Part shown: one piece after another, positions 1 to 13,100 of the stretch
Position numbering within the stretch: position 1 is the stretch's first letter
How the letters are laid out: each line of letters starts with the position of its first letter
Assembly: GCA_933228675.1 (NCBI GenBank)
Contig: OW121741.1
Location: 23,294,724 to 23,358,723 of the forward strand
Length of the DNA: 64,000 bases
Source of the DNA: Stomorhina lunata
Lineage: Eukaryota > Arthropoda > Insecta > Diptera > Rhiniidae
Reading direction: 5' to 3'
Position numbers and translations under genes: made by a program
Notes under the pieces: generated by a model
Told to the model about the DNA's origin: nothing
Seen by the model: the letters and a program-made list of their open reading frames with translations, nothing else
Database searches by the model: none

Positions 1-866
1 CAAAATGGTTAAAAAGGGATAAAATTATAACTTAACACCTCAAGAAGTAATATCAATAGGAACAATATGTTAACTGCGTTTTTATAAAATGTTAAAAATT
101 CAATTTTGTAGCAATTATGAATATGGAACTTTTTCGAAATTAGGGGATAAAAGGGGAAACAATTGGTAATGTTATAACTTTTAAACAAATTAATGTTTGT
201 CTGTCTATGTGCTATAGAATAGTAAACTATGCATTTGATCATGTTCTTTAGCAAAGTTATTGCAAGTGAGCCGACGAAGGTTTTTTAGTTGCTATAACTA
301 ATTTCCGACAGGTGGAGCCAATGAAAATTACGCAAAATGAATTCAATCGTAAACTGTGCATTGGATTATGCTATGATCTTTAGAAAAATTGTTATTTGGT
401 CATGCTATGATCTTTAGCAAAGTTGATAAGCATGAACCGACGAAGGTTTCTTAGTTGGTAAGAACAAATTACGATATGTGGCGTCACTGAAAATGACTCA
501 AAGTGAAATTAAACATAAGCTACGCATTTACTTATTCTGTAATATTCAGAAAAGTTGTTACGCATGAGCCGACAAAGGTTTCTTAACTGGTATGACAAAT
601 TTCCGGCAGATGGCGCCGCTGAAAATTTATTAAAAAAGAATTTAATCGTAAACTCTGCGCTTGGTTAGGCTATAATCTTTAGCAGAGTTCTTGCGTAAGA
701 ATCGACAAAATAAATAAAATGATTCAAAATTAATTGGTGATTTGTATAATGTCTTTCCTCTAAATTTACTTTAGTTGGGTAGTACTTTATAAAATAAAAT
801 ATATGAAAACTTTAAAATTTGCCTAAAAATGTTTATCATAAAGCTTCGAGCAATGCTCGGTCACCC
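1..866 (+). mobile_element. Helitron-like element, left copy (cut by window edge)
   Basis: This segment is the reverse complement, with divergence, of about 62690-63543. The two share the GAGCCGACGAAGG repeats, the block AAACAAATTAATGTTTGTCTG and the terminal hairpin. The inner end carries a short palindrome, CGAGC (847-851), AAT, GCTCG (855-859). Immediately afterwards the sequence switches to an unrelated mini-me-like fragment, which marks the element border near 862-870. A 3' subterminal hairpin plus internal tandem repeats is the usual architecture of non-autonomous Helitron/Helentron elements; that assignment is inference. No transposase or Rep/helicase coding is present. The outer end lies outside the window. 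Confidence 0.55.
268..710 (+). repeat. Tandem ~132-bp repeats inside the left Helitron-like copy
   Basis: The motif GAGCCGACGAAGG and variants occur at 268, 434, 566 and (degenerate) 699. Spacings are 166, 132 and 133 bp. Each is followed by CAAATTTCCGACAGGTGGCG-like sequence and then by ATGCTATGATCTTTAGCAAA-like sequence. The longer first interval contains a second partial copy of the last block (about 369-420). The same unit occurs inverted at 62870-63320. Confidence 0.75.
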
Positions 867-867
867 A

Positions 868-1040
868 GTATATAAAATTTCATCGAAATCGGTTCACATT
901 TAAATATAGCTCCCATAAAGAACTTACGGAAACAGCCTAAATTCCAAGTGCCAATAAAGCACAAGGAAATCTTATCTCAATGCCAGCCAGTGTGCAAAAT
1001 TTTGTCGCAATCGATCACCATTTGACCATAGCTCTTGTAC
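868..1040 (+). mobile_element. mini-me/DINE-like fragment
   Basis: The segment contains the dipteran repeat phrases TTCATCGAAATCGGTTCACA, GCCAGCCAGTGTGCAAAATT and TTTGACCATAGCTC. It is collinear with 61240-61470 in the same orientation, with internal deletions. The left part is cut off by the Helitron-like border near 866. No coding capacity is visible. Confidence 0.7.
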
Positions 1041-1620
1041 TGTGCAAAAGTAGATATTTTAGTGTTGATTAGTATAAGCCTTTATCTCTTATATTCAGAA
1101 GCTTTATCTTTCATATTTCATCATTCTGCTATCCCCATCCAAAGAAGGTATCCCAATTGGTATATTTGCCTTGTATTACTTAAATTGTCTATACTTACAA
1201 CCTGTTAAGGTGAAACAATTCTATGTACGTCGATCTTGTGCGCATGTTCTCCAATTTCGTAGGCCAAACATTAAACGATTTTGTTCTACTTAGTCTTTTC
1301 ATCGAAGTTTCAGACGTCATCTTCTACGAGTTCCCTCGGAATCATTTTCATACACTTTTATGCTAAAGTATTTTGAATTGAGAACTATAGCTTCGAGGTT
1401 GTAAAATAATATGTTTAACTTGATGCAGTCCTGAACATTAATAACGACATATGTTTCGAAATCAAAGGTAGAATCATACAGGGTTATCCATTTTGCGGTT
1501 TCAAAAGTAAACAAAAATAAAACACATATAAAATATTTTTTTTCATGATATTTATTTTTTACTATAAAGTTTGAACGTTGACATTATGTGTGAAACACTA
1601 TATCATTTAAATGACCACCA
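1041..1620. other. AT-rich sequence, nothing recognised
   Basis: No supported gene. The 65-codon open frame at 1317-1514 (minus) has no recognisable motif and is best read as chance. Confidence 0.5.
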
Positions 1621-2241
1621 CGCGCTTAATCGATTCTTATCCCGATTCTGAGTCGATCGATATAATTTTTATAAAAAGTTTATATAAATCTAAGGAAATG
1701 TTTGGGATGTAATTGGGTGCAGCTGTTGCCTGGCGTCTCCAGCTACCAGGTAAGAACTGTAACCTATTCCTACTCTAACCTCCTCGTGGTACATCCTGGT
1801 AATCTGAGCAACCTAGTTCTAGGTCAGGACTTATATTATATGGACTTATCCTCAAGGGTCTAAGAGAATTGTACATGGTAGAGTACGAAAATGCAGTATC
1901 TGTTTAACATGTTAGTTGCGACTGCGAGCTGGCGTCTGTCTTGGATCGAGCGGCTTTCTTTACAAATGTGGCTCTTGTCTTTGGACTCACTTACGATGTT
2001 TTAAGCATGTAAAGAAACAACATTAAAGAATATACTATTCCAAGGGGTAATCATGCTAGAAATCCCCCTGCTATGGCAGATAGCACAAGGATTTTGGAGA
2101 TGCCTAATCTATGCAAGAACATTATGATAAATGAAACCAATTCTATTTGAAGATGTCGGACTTTAAAACCTACTATAGGAGGCCCTATGTTCCACTGGAA
2201 GTCAAGGATAACAGAAGAAGGAAAATATTTGAATGATGACA
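1621..2241. other. GC-richer anonymous segment
   Basis: Base composition is visibly less AT-rich than the surroundings, for example around 1715-1830 and 1915-1990. It directly abuts a DINE-like 3' end at about 2270, so it may be old transposon sequence. No frame gives a recognisable protein, and the 63-codon open frame at 2051-2242 (minus) shows no motif. Confidence 0.35.
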
Positions 2242-2267
2242 AAATTTAGCAGCTTTTCAAGAAAAAT

Positions 2268-2345
2268 AAAAGACATTTTACTTCTGTGGTGAAGGGTATC
2301 ACATGGTCAGGCTTGAACAGCTATCGCACGTCTTTGCTTGTTTTA
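2268..2345 (+). mobile_element. 3' end of a DINE-like element (relic)
   Basis: GTGGTGAAGGGTAT, a decayed CAGGCTTGAACAG stem-loop and a terminal CTTTGCTTGTTTTA match the 3' ends of the full copies ending at about 57020 and 57915. Only the last ~80 bp are recognisable. Confidence 0.65.
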
Positions 2346-3555
2346 GAAAATCATCTTGACCACTTGCAAAATTTTCTCTACTTTTAAGGTTTACTTCTAG
2401 TTTAGTGATATCATTTTCCCATAAAGATGTTCATTGGGCTATTTTTGAAACATTTTTGTAACAATTGCAAAAAATTTGAACAAAAAAAAATCTACAAAAT
2501 CAAGCCTAAAAGTATACAATATATTTGAGTGGTTTTTCATGTCCTTTTGTGTAATAAATAAATCTATTGTTTTAGCATTCTTCATTCTACAAACATTTAC
2601 AAATAGTTTTCAAAAAAAAATATGAAAAATAACAAATATTTATTAAAAATATACATTTTGTTTATTAAAAAGTTTTCTAGTAAAAAATTTGAGAAATTTA
2701 TATTTTATCCTTCAAGCTTTTTATTTTCAATAAAATATTGCAACAAAATCTTTTACTGACTTTTTAGACAAACACATACATAATTTTTTTTATTTTCAAT
2801 TTTAATATTCTTTAAATAGTATCTTTATCCCTAAAGTATTACATTTTATGGCTGTATGCTAAATATTTATAAACATTTGTGCATATTTATTAGTTATGGA
2901 AAAAAAACTATTCATTTTTTAGAAACATTTTTCAATAAACTTTGCTACAGATATAGATATTTTCTAATGCATGTTGGAAAAGGACAACCAAAAAATCGAC
3001 ACATTTAAACAATTTTCTTGGGCAAATAAAAAAAGCAAAAAAGTTTTTTGTTGGAATTTTTGTTAGAATTGTACAAGTGTAAAGAACAGAACTTTTGTTA
3101 ACGGAAATGACACCATGCTGGGAAATGAAATCAAGTATTTGTTGGTAACAGTGGAAGAGGTTATAAACTAAAAACATATAAAATGTTAAGAACATTTTTA
3201 TTATTACTTGTAATAATGAAACTTAAATTTTTGTATACCTTCCCAAATATTTTGCCCCACTGTCCAATGTCGTCACATTTCTTTAAGTTTAACCAAATTC
3301 TATCTTGTTATATTTCAAATATTTTAGGAATTTTTAACATTTGTGGTAATTACACTTCAATAAATTTTTACATTTTACACAAAATATTTCAAATATGTTT
3401 AAATAAACTTAAATAAAATAAAATAAATAAATATGTTATATATCATTAGATGAAGCAAAGTGTCTAAAAAATGTCTTTAAAAAGATTATCACAACAGAAT
3501 TTAATTTAAAAGAGATTTATGATAATTTGTTTAAAAAGAAAAATATACAGAAATT
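2346..3555. other. AT-rich spacer, no gene seen
   Basis: Homopolymeric A/T runs dominate. Short open frames at 2932-3195 (minus) and 3183-3416 (plus) have low-complexity translations without motifs. Confidence 0.5.
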
Positions 3556-5335
3556 TTCCGAAAATTTTTCTAAAGAAAAAAATTTTTAACAAAAATTTTT
3601 CTATAGAAAAATTTATTTAACAAAAATTTTTCTATAGAAAAATTTATTTAACAAAAATTTTTCTATAGAAAAATTTATTTAACAAAAATTTTTCTATAGA
3701 AAAATTTATTTAACAAAAATTTTTGTATAGAAAAATTTATTTAACAAAAATTTTCTATATCAAAATAATTTTAACAAAAATTTTTCTGCAGAATAATAAT
3801 TTTAACAAAAATTTTTTATCAAAATTTCTTCTATAGAAAAATATTTTTATCAAAATTTTTTGTATAGAAAAATATTTTTATCAAAATTTTTTGTACAGAA
3901 AAATATTCTTATCAAAATTTTTTCTATAGAAAAATATTTTTATCAAAATTTTTTCTATAGAAAAATACTTTTATCAAAATTTTTTCTATAGAAAATATTT
4001 TTATCAAAATTTTTTCTATAGAAAAATATTTTTATCAAAATTTTTTCTATAGAAAAATATTTTTATCAAAATTTTGTGTATAGAAAAATATTTTTATCAA
4101 AATTTTGTTTATAGAAAAATATTTTTATCAAAATTTTTTGTATAGAAAAATATTTTTATCAAAATTTTTTGTATAGAAAAATATTTTTATCAAAATTTTT
4201 TGTATAGAAAAATATTTTTATCAAAATTTTTTGTATAGAAAAATATTTTTATCAAAATTTTTTGTATAGAAAAATATTTTTATCAAAATTTTTTCTATAG
4301 AAAAATATTTTTGTCAAAATTTTATCTATAGAAAAATATTTTTATCAAAATTTTTTCTATAGAAAATTATTTTTATCAAAATTTTTTCTATAGAAAAATA
4401 TTTTTATCAAAATTTTTCTATAGAAAAATAGTTTTATCAAAATTTTTTCTATAGAAAAATATTTTTATCAAAATTTTTTCTATAGAATAATATTTTTATC
4501 AAAATTTTTTCTATAGAAAAATACTTTTATCAAAATTTTTTCTATAGAAAAATATTTTTATCAAAATTTTTTCTATAGAAAAATACTTTTATCAAAATTT
4601 TTTCTATAGAAAAATATTTTTATCAAAATTTTTTCTATAGAAAAATATTTTTATCAAAATTTTTTCTATAGAAAAATATTTTTATCAGCATTTTTTCTAT
4701 AGAAAAATATTTTTATCAAAATTTTTTCTATAGAAAAATATTTTTATCAAAATTTTTTCTGTAGAAAAATACTTTTATCAAAATTTTTTCTATAGAAAAA
4801 TATTTTTATCAAAATTTTTTCTATAGAAAAATATTTGAATCAAAATTTTTTCTATAGATATCTTTGTACTGAAAAATTTGTTGAAAAAAAAAAAATCTGT
4901 AGAAATAAAAAATAATTTTCTATAGAAAAATTGTTGTTGAAATTAGTTTTCTATAGAAAATTTTTTGTTAAAGTTAGTTTTCTATAGAAAAATTTTTGTT
5001 AGAAATATTTTTCTAAGAGGAAAATTTTTGTTAAAAATATTTTTCTATAGAAATTTTTTGTTAAAATTATTTTTCTATAGAAAAATTTTTGTTGAAATTA
5101 GTTTTCTATAGAAAAATTTTTGTTAAAATTAGTTTTCTATAGAAAAATTTTTGTTAAAATTAGTTTTCTATAGAAAAATTTTTGTTAAAATAAGTCTTCT
5201 GAAGAAAAATTGCTGTTTAAATTGCTTTTCTATAGAAAAAGGTTTGTTAAAAATATTTTTCTATAGAACAATTTTTGTTGAAAATATTTTTGTATAGAAA
5301 AGTTTTTGTTTAACATATTTTTCTATAGAAAAATG
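3556..5335. repeat. Satellite array A, 31-bp period, CTATAG core
   Basis: Units repeat every 31 bp; for example TATCAAAATTTT recurs at 4621 and 4652. Each unit holds TTTTCTATAGAAAA, a 14-bp perfect palindrome, plus a spacer. The spacer is TTTAACAAAAA at 3590-3780 and ATTTTTATCAAAA at 3830-4850. After about 4860-4920 the spacer reads TTTTTGTTAAAATTAG, the opposite orientation of the TTTAACAAAAA type. The array therefore contains an orientation switch. Sequence decays towards both edges. Confidence 0.93.
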
Positions 5336-7343
5336 ATAATGCTTGTAATAAAATTTTTACTTTTCCATTTTAAAATCAAAACCAACTTCAACTCTTAGAT
5401 ATGGCAGATTACTTTGGTTATGAATGATCTTGATTGTAGTGTATTCAAGACATTTTAATGAGAATTGATATGATTCCTCAAACTCTGTGTAGTAGGCTTA
5501 ATATCTACTTACTTACACTTCTTACCTACATACATAGGTAATTCATGTAAAGTATGTAATTAAATACCAATTTCCACAAAATATGATATCTCATGCAATT
5601 GTATTTTAGAGCGGCAGGATTTACATAGAAATGGTTGAGCTTCTAAAAATGTACCTCAATATTTTTAAAAATTTATAATTTACCTTCTGTTCAAAAATTT
5701 TAAAATATTTTCTGATGATAGTTTCAAATCTGAAAAACTATATTTTCAGAGGGTGACTTGGTACAACTTTTTTGTCGAGCCCCTCTATTGCACTTATGTT
5801 CTGATAAAGTGTTATGTTATATGCTCTTATTTAAGTCTACATATTGCATTTATAACAGACAAAAGTCTTAGGGGTTTATTTAAACATTTAAGATTTTCAA
5901 GATAATTTGAAAAGTTTTACTCAATTGTTTCCGATTTGAAAGGCAAACACAGGAAAAGTGTCTTAATTCTCAGATAATTTTTGAAAAAACAAGCTTTGAG
6001 TTTTGTTTTTCTATTTTTCCTTCAAACAAGTGTTTGTACAACATGTTCGCCTGAGTTTTATAAAGTTCGAACTGAATATTGCACTTACAACGAGTATTTT
6101 ATGTATTAAAAAGTTGTTAAAACTATTTTCAAACTGATTTTTCTCACTTTTTTTCATTTTATTTTATTTCTACTTTACAACCAATTAAAATGTGGCATAA
6201 GTTTTTTTTTGGGGGGGGGGATAAAAAAGTATAAATTAAAGTTTAAAGGGATGCGAAAAAGGAAATGGCTTAAATTCTTGTTAAATAATTTCCTGTTTAA
6301 AATGTCAGTAAGCAAAAGGATTTGCGATTACTTAGAAAAGTTTTCAGATTAAAATCGCACAAAATTTTTGTAATGAGTTCTGCTTAAGTTGAAAGTTATG
6401 TCATATAAAAATTTGAACTAATTGGAAATATGACGTAAATAAATGAATATGAGTTTATAAAACATAACATTTTTTAGTGAAAATAGTTCCATAAAAGTTA
6501 GGGAAATAAACTTTAAATTACTTAAAAATCTGTAAATTTTTAACATAGTTTTTTTTTAATAATGCAATATTCATTTCCCTTATACATACATTTACCCTAC
6601 ATGTATTTGTTTTGTATTAAATCCCTAAACGAATTTAAACAAGCATGTCATAGTAACACATACACAACTACTACACACATATACTTACATATATTTGTAT
6701 TCTCCTAATGTTTATTCATAATCAAACAATATCAAACATATTTGTTTGTTTGTCCATGTCTATGTGTCTCTGCCTAAATGTTAGCATTAACACTAAGATA
6801 CCTCCCGGGGTTATATGGCTTATGTGATCACAGTTAACAAGAAGCGCTAAGTCAAGCCAAGGACTCAAACTGTAAACTGTTGAGATGCTTGCATAAACAT
6901 GACTCCTTAAATACATACACACGCATATATTATCGTCTATATACTTACATACTTATGTATGGTTGTATATGTTCAAGTCAAACGCATTACACTTGATTGA
7001 GTTCAATGCTAACATTACATTTTAACATTTCCTTAACATATACTTGAACAAGTGTATACGAGTAGTATACCCAAATATAGTTCACATGGATCCATGAGCA
7101 CATAATAAAAAAAGGTTATTTTATCTAAAGAGAAAACATATAAAATGTGTTACATTTGAGGCATAATATCGGATAGTTTTTAAATTTGACTTGAAAAAAA
7201 AAATTCAATAAAAATTTAAAAAATGTATGATTTATATAATTTACAAAATGATATGATGTGTGATTTGTATACTTTAAATTTGAGTCGATACAACGATCTA
7301 CTTTTGTCCATATAGACATGAGCCTTAACATAGCCTCGCAAAA
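5336..7343. other. AT-rich unique-looking spacer
   Basis: No supported gene. It contains a T9G10 run ending at 6220 (G at 6211-6220). Relatively complex sequence at 6720-6910 carries a 66-codon minus-strand open frame with no recognisable motif. Confidence 0.5.
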
Positions 7344-7805
7344 TTAGTCTAAAGGTGTTAGAAAAACTGTTGTACAAAAGTATTGTCTATAGCAAAATTG
7401 CTATACAAAAGTATTATCTGTATGATAACTCTTATACAAAAGCATATTCTTTAGAAAAAGTTTTACACAAAAGAGTTTTTTTTAGGATAAATGTTAGACA
7501 CAATCATTCTTAATATGATAACTGTTATACAAAATTATTATTTATAGGAAAACTGTTCCACAAAATTTTAATAAATAGAAAAACTGCTAAATAAGTTATT
7601 CTCTATAAAAAAAACTGTTATACACAAGTATTCTCTATTGGAGAACTGTTATACCAATGTATCCTTTATATAAAAACTGTTATACAAAAGTTTTCTCTTT
7701 AGAAGAACTATAATACAGAAGTATTGTCTATATAAGAGCTGGTATACAAAATTTTCTCTGTGGAAAAGCTGTTATACCAAAGTATTATCGATAGAATAAC
7801 TAGAA
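7344..7805. repeat. Satellite array B, degenerate 31-bp period
   Basis: TACAAAAG recurs at 7373, 7404 and 7435, giving 31-bp spacing. The unit reads roughly TATACAAAAGTATT, then TCTATAG, then AAAACTGT. Copies are strongly diverged, suggesting an old array. Confidence 0.8.
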
Positions 7806-8618
7806 ATTTTGAAAATTTTTTGTTTTTAAACAATTTTCCATATTTATGGGAAGTTGGAATATTTTAACTTTTATAGAAATTTCTAAAAATTTTTAATTTT
7901 TATAGGAAATTTTAAAAATCTTTTATTTTTAAAGGAAATTTTGATAATTTTCTATTTTTATAGGAAATTTTGAAAATTTTCTTTTTTTTATAAGAAATTT
8001 TGAAAATTTTCTTTTTTTTATAGGAAATTTTGAAAATTTTCTATTTTTATAGGAAATTTTGAAAATTTTCTATTTTTATAGGAAATTTTGTAAATTTTCT
8101 ATTTTTATGGAAATTTTGAAAATTTTCTATTTTTATAGGAAATTTAGAAAATTTTCTATTTTTATAGGAAATTTTGAAAATTTTCTATTTTTATAGGAAA
8201 TTTTGAAAAATTTCTATTTTTATAGGAAATTTTGAAAATGTTCTATTTTTATAGGAAATTTTGAAAATTTTCTATTTTTATAGGAAATTTTGAAAAATTT
8301 CTATTTTTATACGAAACTTTGAAAATTTTCTATTTTTATAGGAAATTTTGAAAATTTTCTATTTTTATAGGAAATATTGAAAATTTTCTTTTTTTAAAGG
8401 AAATTTTTAAAATTTTCTATTTTTATAGGAAATTTTAAAAATGTTCCATTTTCCATACGAAATTTTGAAAATTTTCTATTTTATAGGTAATTTCGAAAAA
8501 TATCCCGTTTTCATTTTTTAATAGTTAATAGTTTCTAAAATTTGCAATTTTTTTAAGGAAAATATTCCTATTTGATAGCAAATTTTGAAAATTTCACATT
8601 TTTATAGGAAATTTAATC
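7806..8618. repeat. Satellite array C, 29-bp period
   Basis: CTATTTTTATAGG recurs every 29 bp (8041, 8070) with the spacer AAATTTTGAAAATTTT. It shares the CTATTTTTATAG palindromic core with array I although the spacer and period differ. Some units show indels, and decay increases after about 8440. Confidence 0.9.
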
Positions 8619-10179
8619 ATTTAATTTAACAGGAAATACAAAAATCGCTATAAATGCTAAGTCCTGAAAAAAGAGCCTAAATGCTAGTCCGGAAAAGTTT
8701 TTGAAAGAGCGACTTCTTCGTGCCAAGTTTCTTACTGCTCCTAGGGAAGTAAAAGCTTCTCATTATTCGTTAAAAGGTTTTATCCTCGTAACGAATGACT
8801 AGAGCAAAACTCTCATATGTATATGAGCTGATGATTTTGTAAATTTAAATAATTTTTAAATAAACCGACCATATACAGAAAAGGCCTAAAGTGCTTATTG
8901 AGAACAGGAGGTAAGCCAGCACTATTGATTTGTTGAGACATCGTCGCAATATGGGTTTTTGTAGTCGATTGGCCAGAGTATCGTATAACACACTACATAA
9001 GATAATTATAATATAAATTTTCAGTAGAAAATTTTCTTAAATTTAGAATGCCGAAATAAGCTTCTGGTATAACACATCTTTTTGTGTCACCTATTATCCA
9101 CAAAAGCACAAGTTACTGTAAGTAAATGTTCAACTCTCTTCAACTGACTTGAATCGCTGTTGCTTATGTTTATCCTCATTTATGGCGCTATATTTTTTCA
9201 TGCATTCGTTAAACTTTAACAAGGAGCAAAAGTACAAGAACTGCGACGACAACTACAATATTAACGATTCACACAAAAACACACATACAGTAAAAAAATT
9301 TAAAAAGTTAAAGCTGAACAAATCCTTTGAGATTCTACAAAGAACCACAAAAACAGTTTGAAACGGAAACTGTGATACATAAGAGTATAACAAGAAAAAA
9401 GTAAAATTTTTAACAGACGACAGGATACTACTGCAACTCTCACATACTAACATACTAAAGTTTAATATTTTCTAATACATTAGTTACTTTTTCACCTGTT
9501 CAAAGTCAACTAAGGAAAGGAAAGTAACAAAAAAAAAAAAAAAAAACACAGGAGCTGATGGATACGAGAACGTGTATGTATGAGTACGACAGGAATATTT
9601 AAAGATATGCATGTTCATGTGTATTTACTTTCCTGAAATTATACATTAATACTAATACTTGGGTACTTGCATACATACATATGTAGAGTAAGGAATATTG
9701 TATGCGTATTTCTTTTAGAATGATATTTTTTTTTTCTTGTGCTACTAAGTTGTTATTTTAACCTCTTTTTTCTTTCACTTTTTCCTAAACTTTAAGTATT
9801 TTTGTCACGCATTTGCTTAGTAAGTGATATAATCTTATTCAAGTTAAATTTTACTTTAGTTGACAGTAGAGAACTTTAGATTTTTTTATTTATTTTTTTT
9901 TTTTTTTTGTTTTGCAAAGTTCACAAATAAGTAAATCGTGTATAAACGTCTTAAGAATAGGTAATAAGACTAAGATGGCAAAAAGAAAATAAGTAAACTT
10001 AACTAATTTGTTAAAGTATTAAAGTATCAAATAATATATAGTAGCAAATATCTTAAATATTGTATATTCATAAACTAATTTGTAAATGTCAGAGACTGTG
10101 ACATCCAAGAACTAAATAATAATCAAACTAAGAAAATTCGAAGGTCGGAAATCTTAAGTGGAGAATAAAGTGACAACAA
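8619..10179. other. AT-rich spacer, no gene seen
   Basis: Complex sequence at 8640-8990 resembles no family I recognise. Overlapping opposite-strand open frames at 9149-9361 and 9253-9453 are lysine/asparagine- or phenylalanine-rich and look like chance. Poly(A) of about 17 at 9530-9546 and a poly(T) region at 9880-9910. Confidence 0.5.
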
Positions 10180-13100
10180 ACTTTTCTATAGAAAATTTTT
10201 TTAACGAAACTTTTTCTAACCAAATTTTTCTATAGAAAAATTTTTTTAACGAAAATTTTTCTAAAGAAAAATTTTTTTAACGAAAATTTTTCTAAAGAAA
10301 AATTTTTTTAACGAAAATTTTTCTAAAGAAAAATTATTTTAAAGAAAATTTTTCTAAAGAAAAATTTTTTTAACAAAAATTTTTCTAAAGAAAAAATTTT
10401 TTAACGAAAATTTTTTTAAAGAAAATTTTTTTTAACGAAAATTTTTCTAAAGAAAAATTTTTTTAACGAAAATTTTTCTAAAGAAAAATTTTTTTAACGA
10501 AAATTTTTCTAAAGAAAAATTTTTTTAACGAAAATTTTTCTAAAGAAAAATTTTTTTAACGAAAATTTTTCTAAAGAAAAATTTTTTTAACGAAAATTTT
10601 TCTAAAGAAAAATTTTTTTAACGAAAATTTTTCTAAAGAAAAATTTTTTTAACGAAAATTTTTCTAAAGAAAAATTTTTTTAACGAAAATTTTTCTAAAG
10701 AAAAATTTTTTTAACGAAAATTTTTCTAAAGAAAAATTTTTTAACGAAAATTTTTCTATAGAAAAATTTTTTTAACGAAAATTTTTCTATAGAAAAATTT
10801 TTTTAACGAAAATTTTTCTATAGAAAAATTTTTTTAACGAAAATTTTTCTATAGAAAAATTTTTTTAACGAAAATTTTTCTATAGAAAAATTTTTTTAAC
10901 GAAAATTTTTCTATAGAAAAATTTTTTTAACGAAAATTTTTCTATAGAAAAATTTTTTTAACGAAAATTTTTCTATAGAAAAATTTTTTTAACGAAAATT
11001 TTTCTATAGAAAAATTTTTTTAACGAAAATTTTTCTATAGAAAAATTTTTTTAACGAAAATTTTTCTATAGAAAAATTTTTTTAACGAAAATTTTTCTAT
11101 AGAAAAATTTTTTTAACGAAAATTTTTCTATAGAAAAATTTTTTTAACGAAAATTTTTCTATAGAAAAATTTTTTTAACGAAAATTTTTCTATAGAAAAA
11201 TTTTTTTAACGAAAATTTTTCTATAGAAAAATTTTTTTAACGAAAATTTTTCTATAGAAAAATTTTTTTAACGAAAATTTTTCTATAGAAAAATTTTTTT
11301 AACGAAAATTTTTCTATAGAAAAATTTTTTTAACGAAAATTTTTCTATAGAAAAATTTTTTTAACGAAAATTTTTCTATAGAAAAATTTTTTTAACGAAA
11401 ATTTTTCTAAAGAAAAATTTTTTTAACGAAAATTTTTCTAAAGAAAAATTTTTTTAACGAAAATTTTTCTAAAGAAAAATTTTTTTAACGAAAATTTTTC
11501 TAAAGAAAAATTTTTTTAACGAAAATTTTTCTAAAGAAAAATTTTTTTAACGAAAATTTTTCTATAGAAAAATTTTTTTAACGAAAATTTTTCTATAGAA
11601 AAATTTTTTTAACGAAAATTTTTCTATAGAAAAATTTTTTTAACGAAAATTTTTCTATAGAAAAATTTTTTTAACGAAAATTTTTCTATAGAAAAATTTT
11701 TTTAACGAAAATTTTTCTATAGAAAAATTTTTTTAACGGAAATTTTTCTATAGAAAAATTTTTTTAACGAAAATTTTTCTATAGAAAAATTTTTTTAACG
11801 AAAATTTTTCTATAGAAAAATTTTTTTAAGGAAAATTTTTCTATAGAAAAATTTTTTTAACGAAAATTTTTCTATAGAAAAATTTTTTTAACGAAAATTT
11901 TTCTATAGAAAAATTTTTTTAACGAAAATTTTTCTATAGAAAAATTTTTTTAACGAAAATTTTTCTATAGAAAAATTTTTTTAACGAAAATTTTTCTATA
12001 GAAAAATTTTTTTAACGAAAATTTTTCTATAGAAAAATTTTTTTAACGAAAATTTTTCTATAGAAAAATTTTTTTAACGAAAATTTTTCTATAGAAAAAT
12101 TTTTTTAACGAAAATTTTTCTATAGAAAAATTTTTTTAACGAAAATTTTTCTATAGAAAAATTTTTTTAACGAAAATTTTTCTATAGAAAAATTTTTTTA
12201 ACGAAAATTTTTCTATAGAAAAATTTTTTTAACGAAAATTTTTCTATAGAAAAATTTTTTTAACGAAAATTTTTCTATAGAAAAATTTTTTTAACGAAAA
12301 TTTTTCTATAGGAAAATTTTTTTAACGAAAATTTTTCTATAGAAAAATTTTTTTAACGAAAATTTTTCTATAGAAAAATTTTTTTAACGAAAATTTTTCT
12401 ATAGAAAAATTTTTTTAACGAAAATTTTTCTATAGAAAAATTTTTTTAACGAAAATTTTTCTATAGAAAAATTTTTTTAACGAAAATTTTTCTATAGAAA
12501 AATTTTTTTAACGAAAATTTTTCTATAGAAAAATTTTTTTAACGAAAATTTTTCTATAGAAAAATTTTTTTAACGAAAATTTTTCTATAGAAAAATTTTT
12601 TTAACGAAAATTTTTCTATAGAAAAATTTTTTTAACGAAAATTTTTCTATAGAAAAATTTTTTTAACGAAAATTTTTCTATAGAAAAATTTTTTTAACGA
12701 AAATTTTTCTATAGAAAAATTTTTTTAACGAAAATTTTTCTATAGAAAAATTTTTTTAACGAAAATTTTTCTATAGATAAATTTTTTTAACGAAAATTTT
12801 TCTATAGAAAAATTTTTTTAACGAAAATTTTTCTATAGATAAATTTTTTTAACGAAAATTTTTCTATAGAAAAATTTTTTTAACGAAAATTTTTCTATAG
12901 AAATATTTTTTTAACGAAAATTTTTCTATAGAAAAATTTTTTTAACGAAAATTTTTCTATAGAAAAATTTTTTTAACGAAAATTTTTCTATAGAAAAATT
13001 TTTTTAACGAAAATTTTTCCATAGAAAAATTTTTTTAACGAAAATTTTTCTATAGAAAAACATTTTTAGCGAAAATTTTTCTATAGAAAAATATTTTTAA

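Noticed and set aside
6202..6220. T9G10 tract as a regulatory or G-quadruplex element
   Set aside because: A single G run cannot form an intramolecular quadruplex, and there is no gene nearby; probably slippage.
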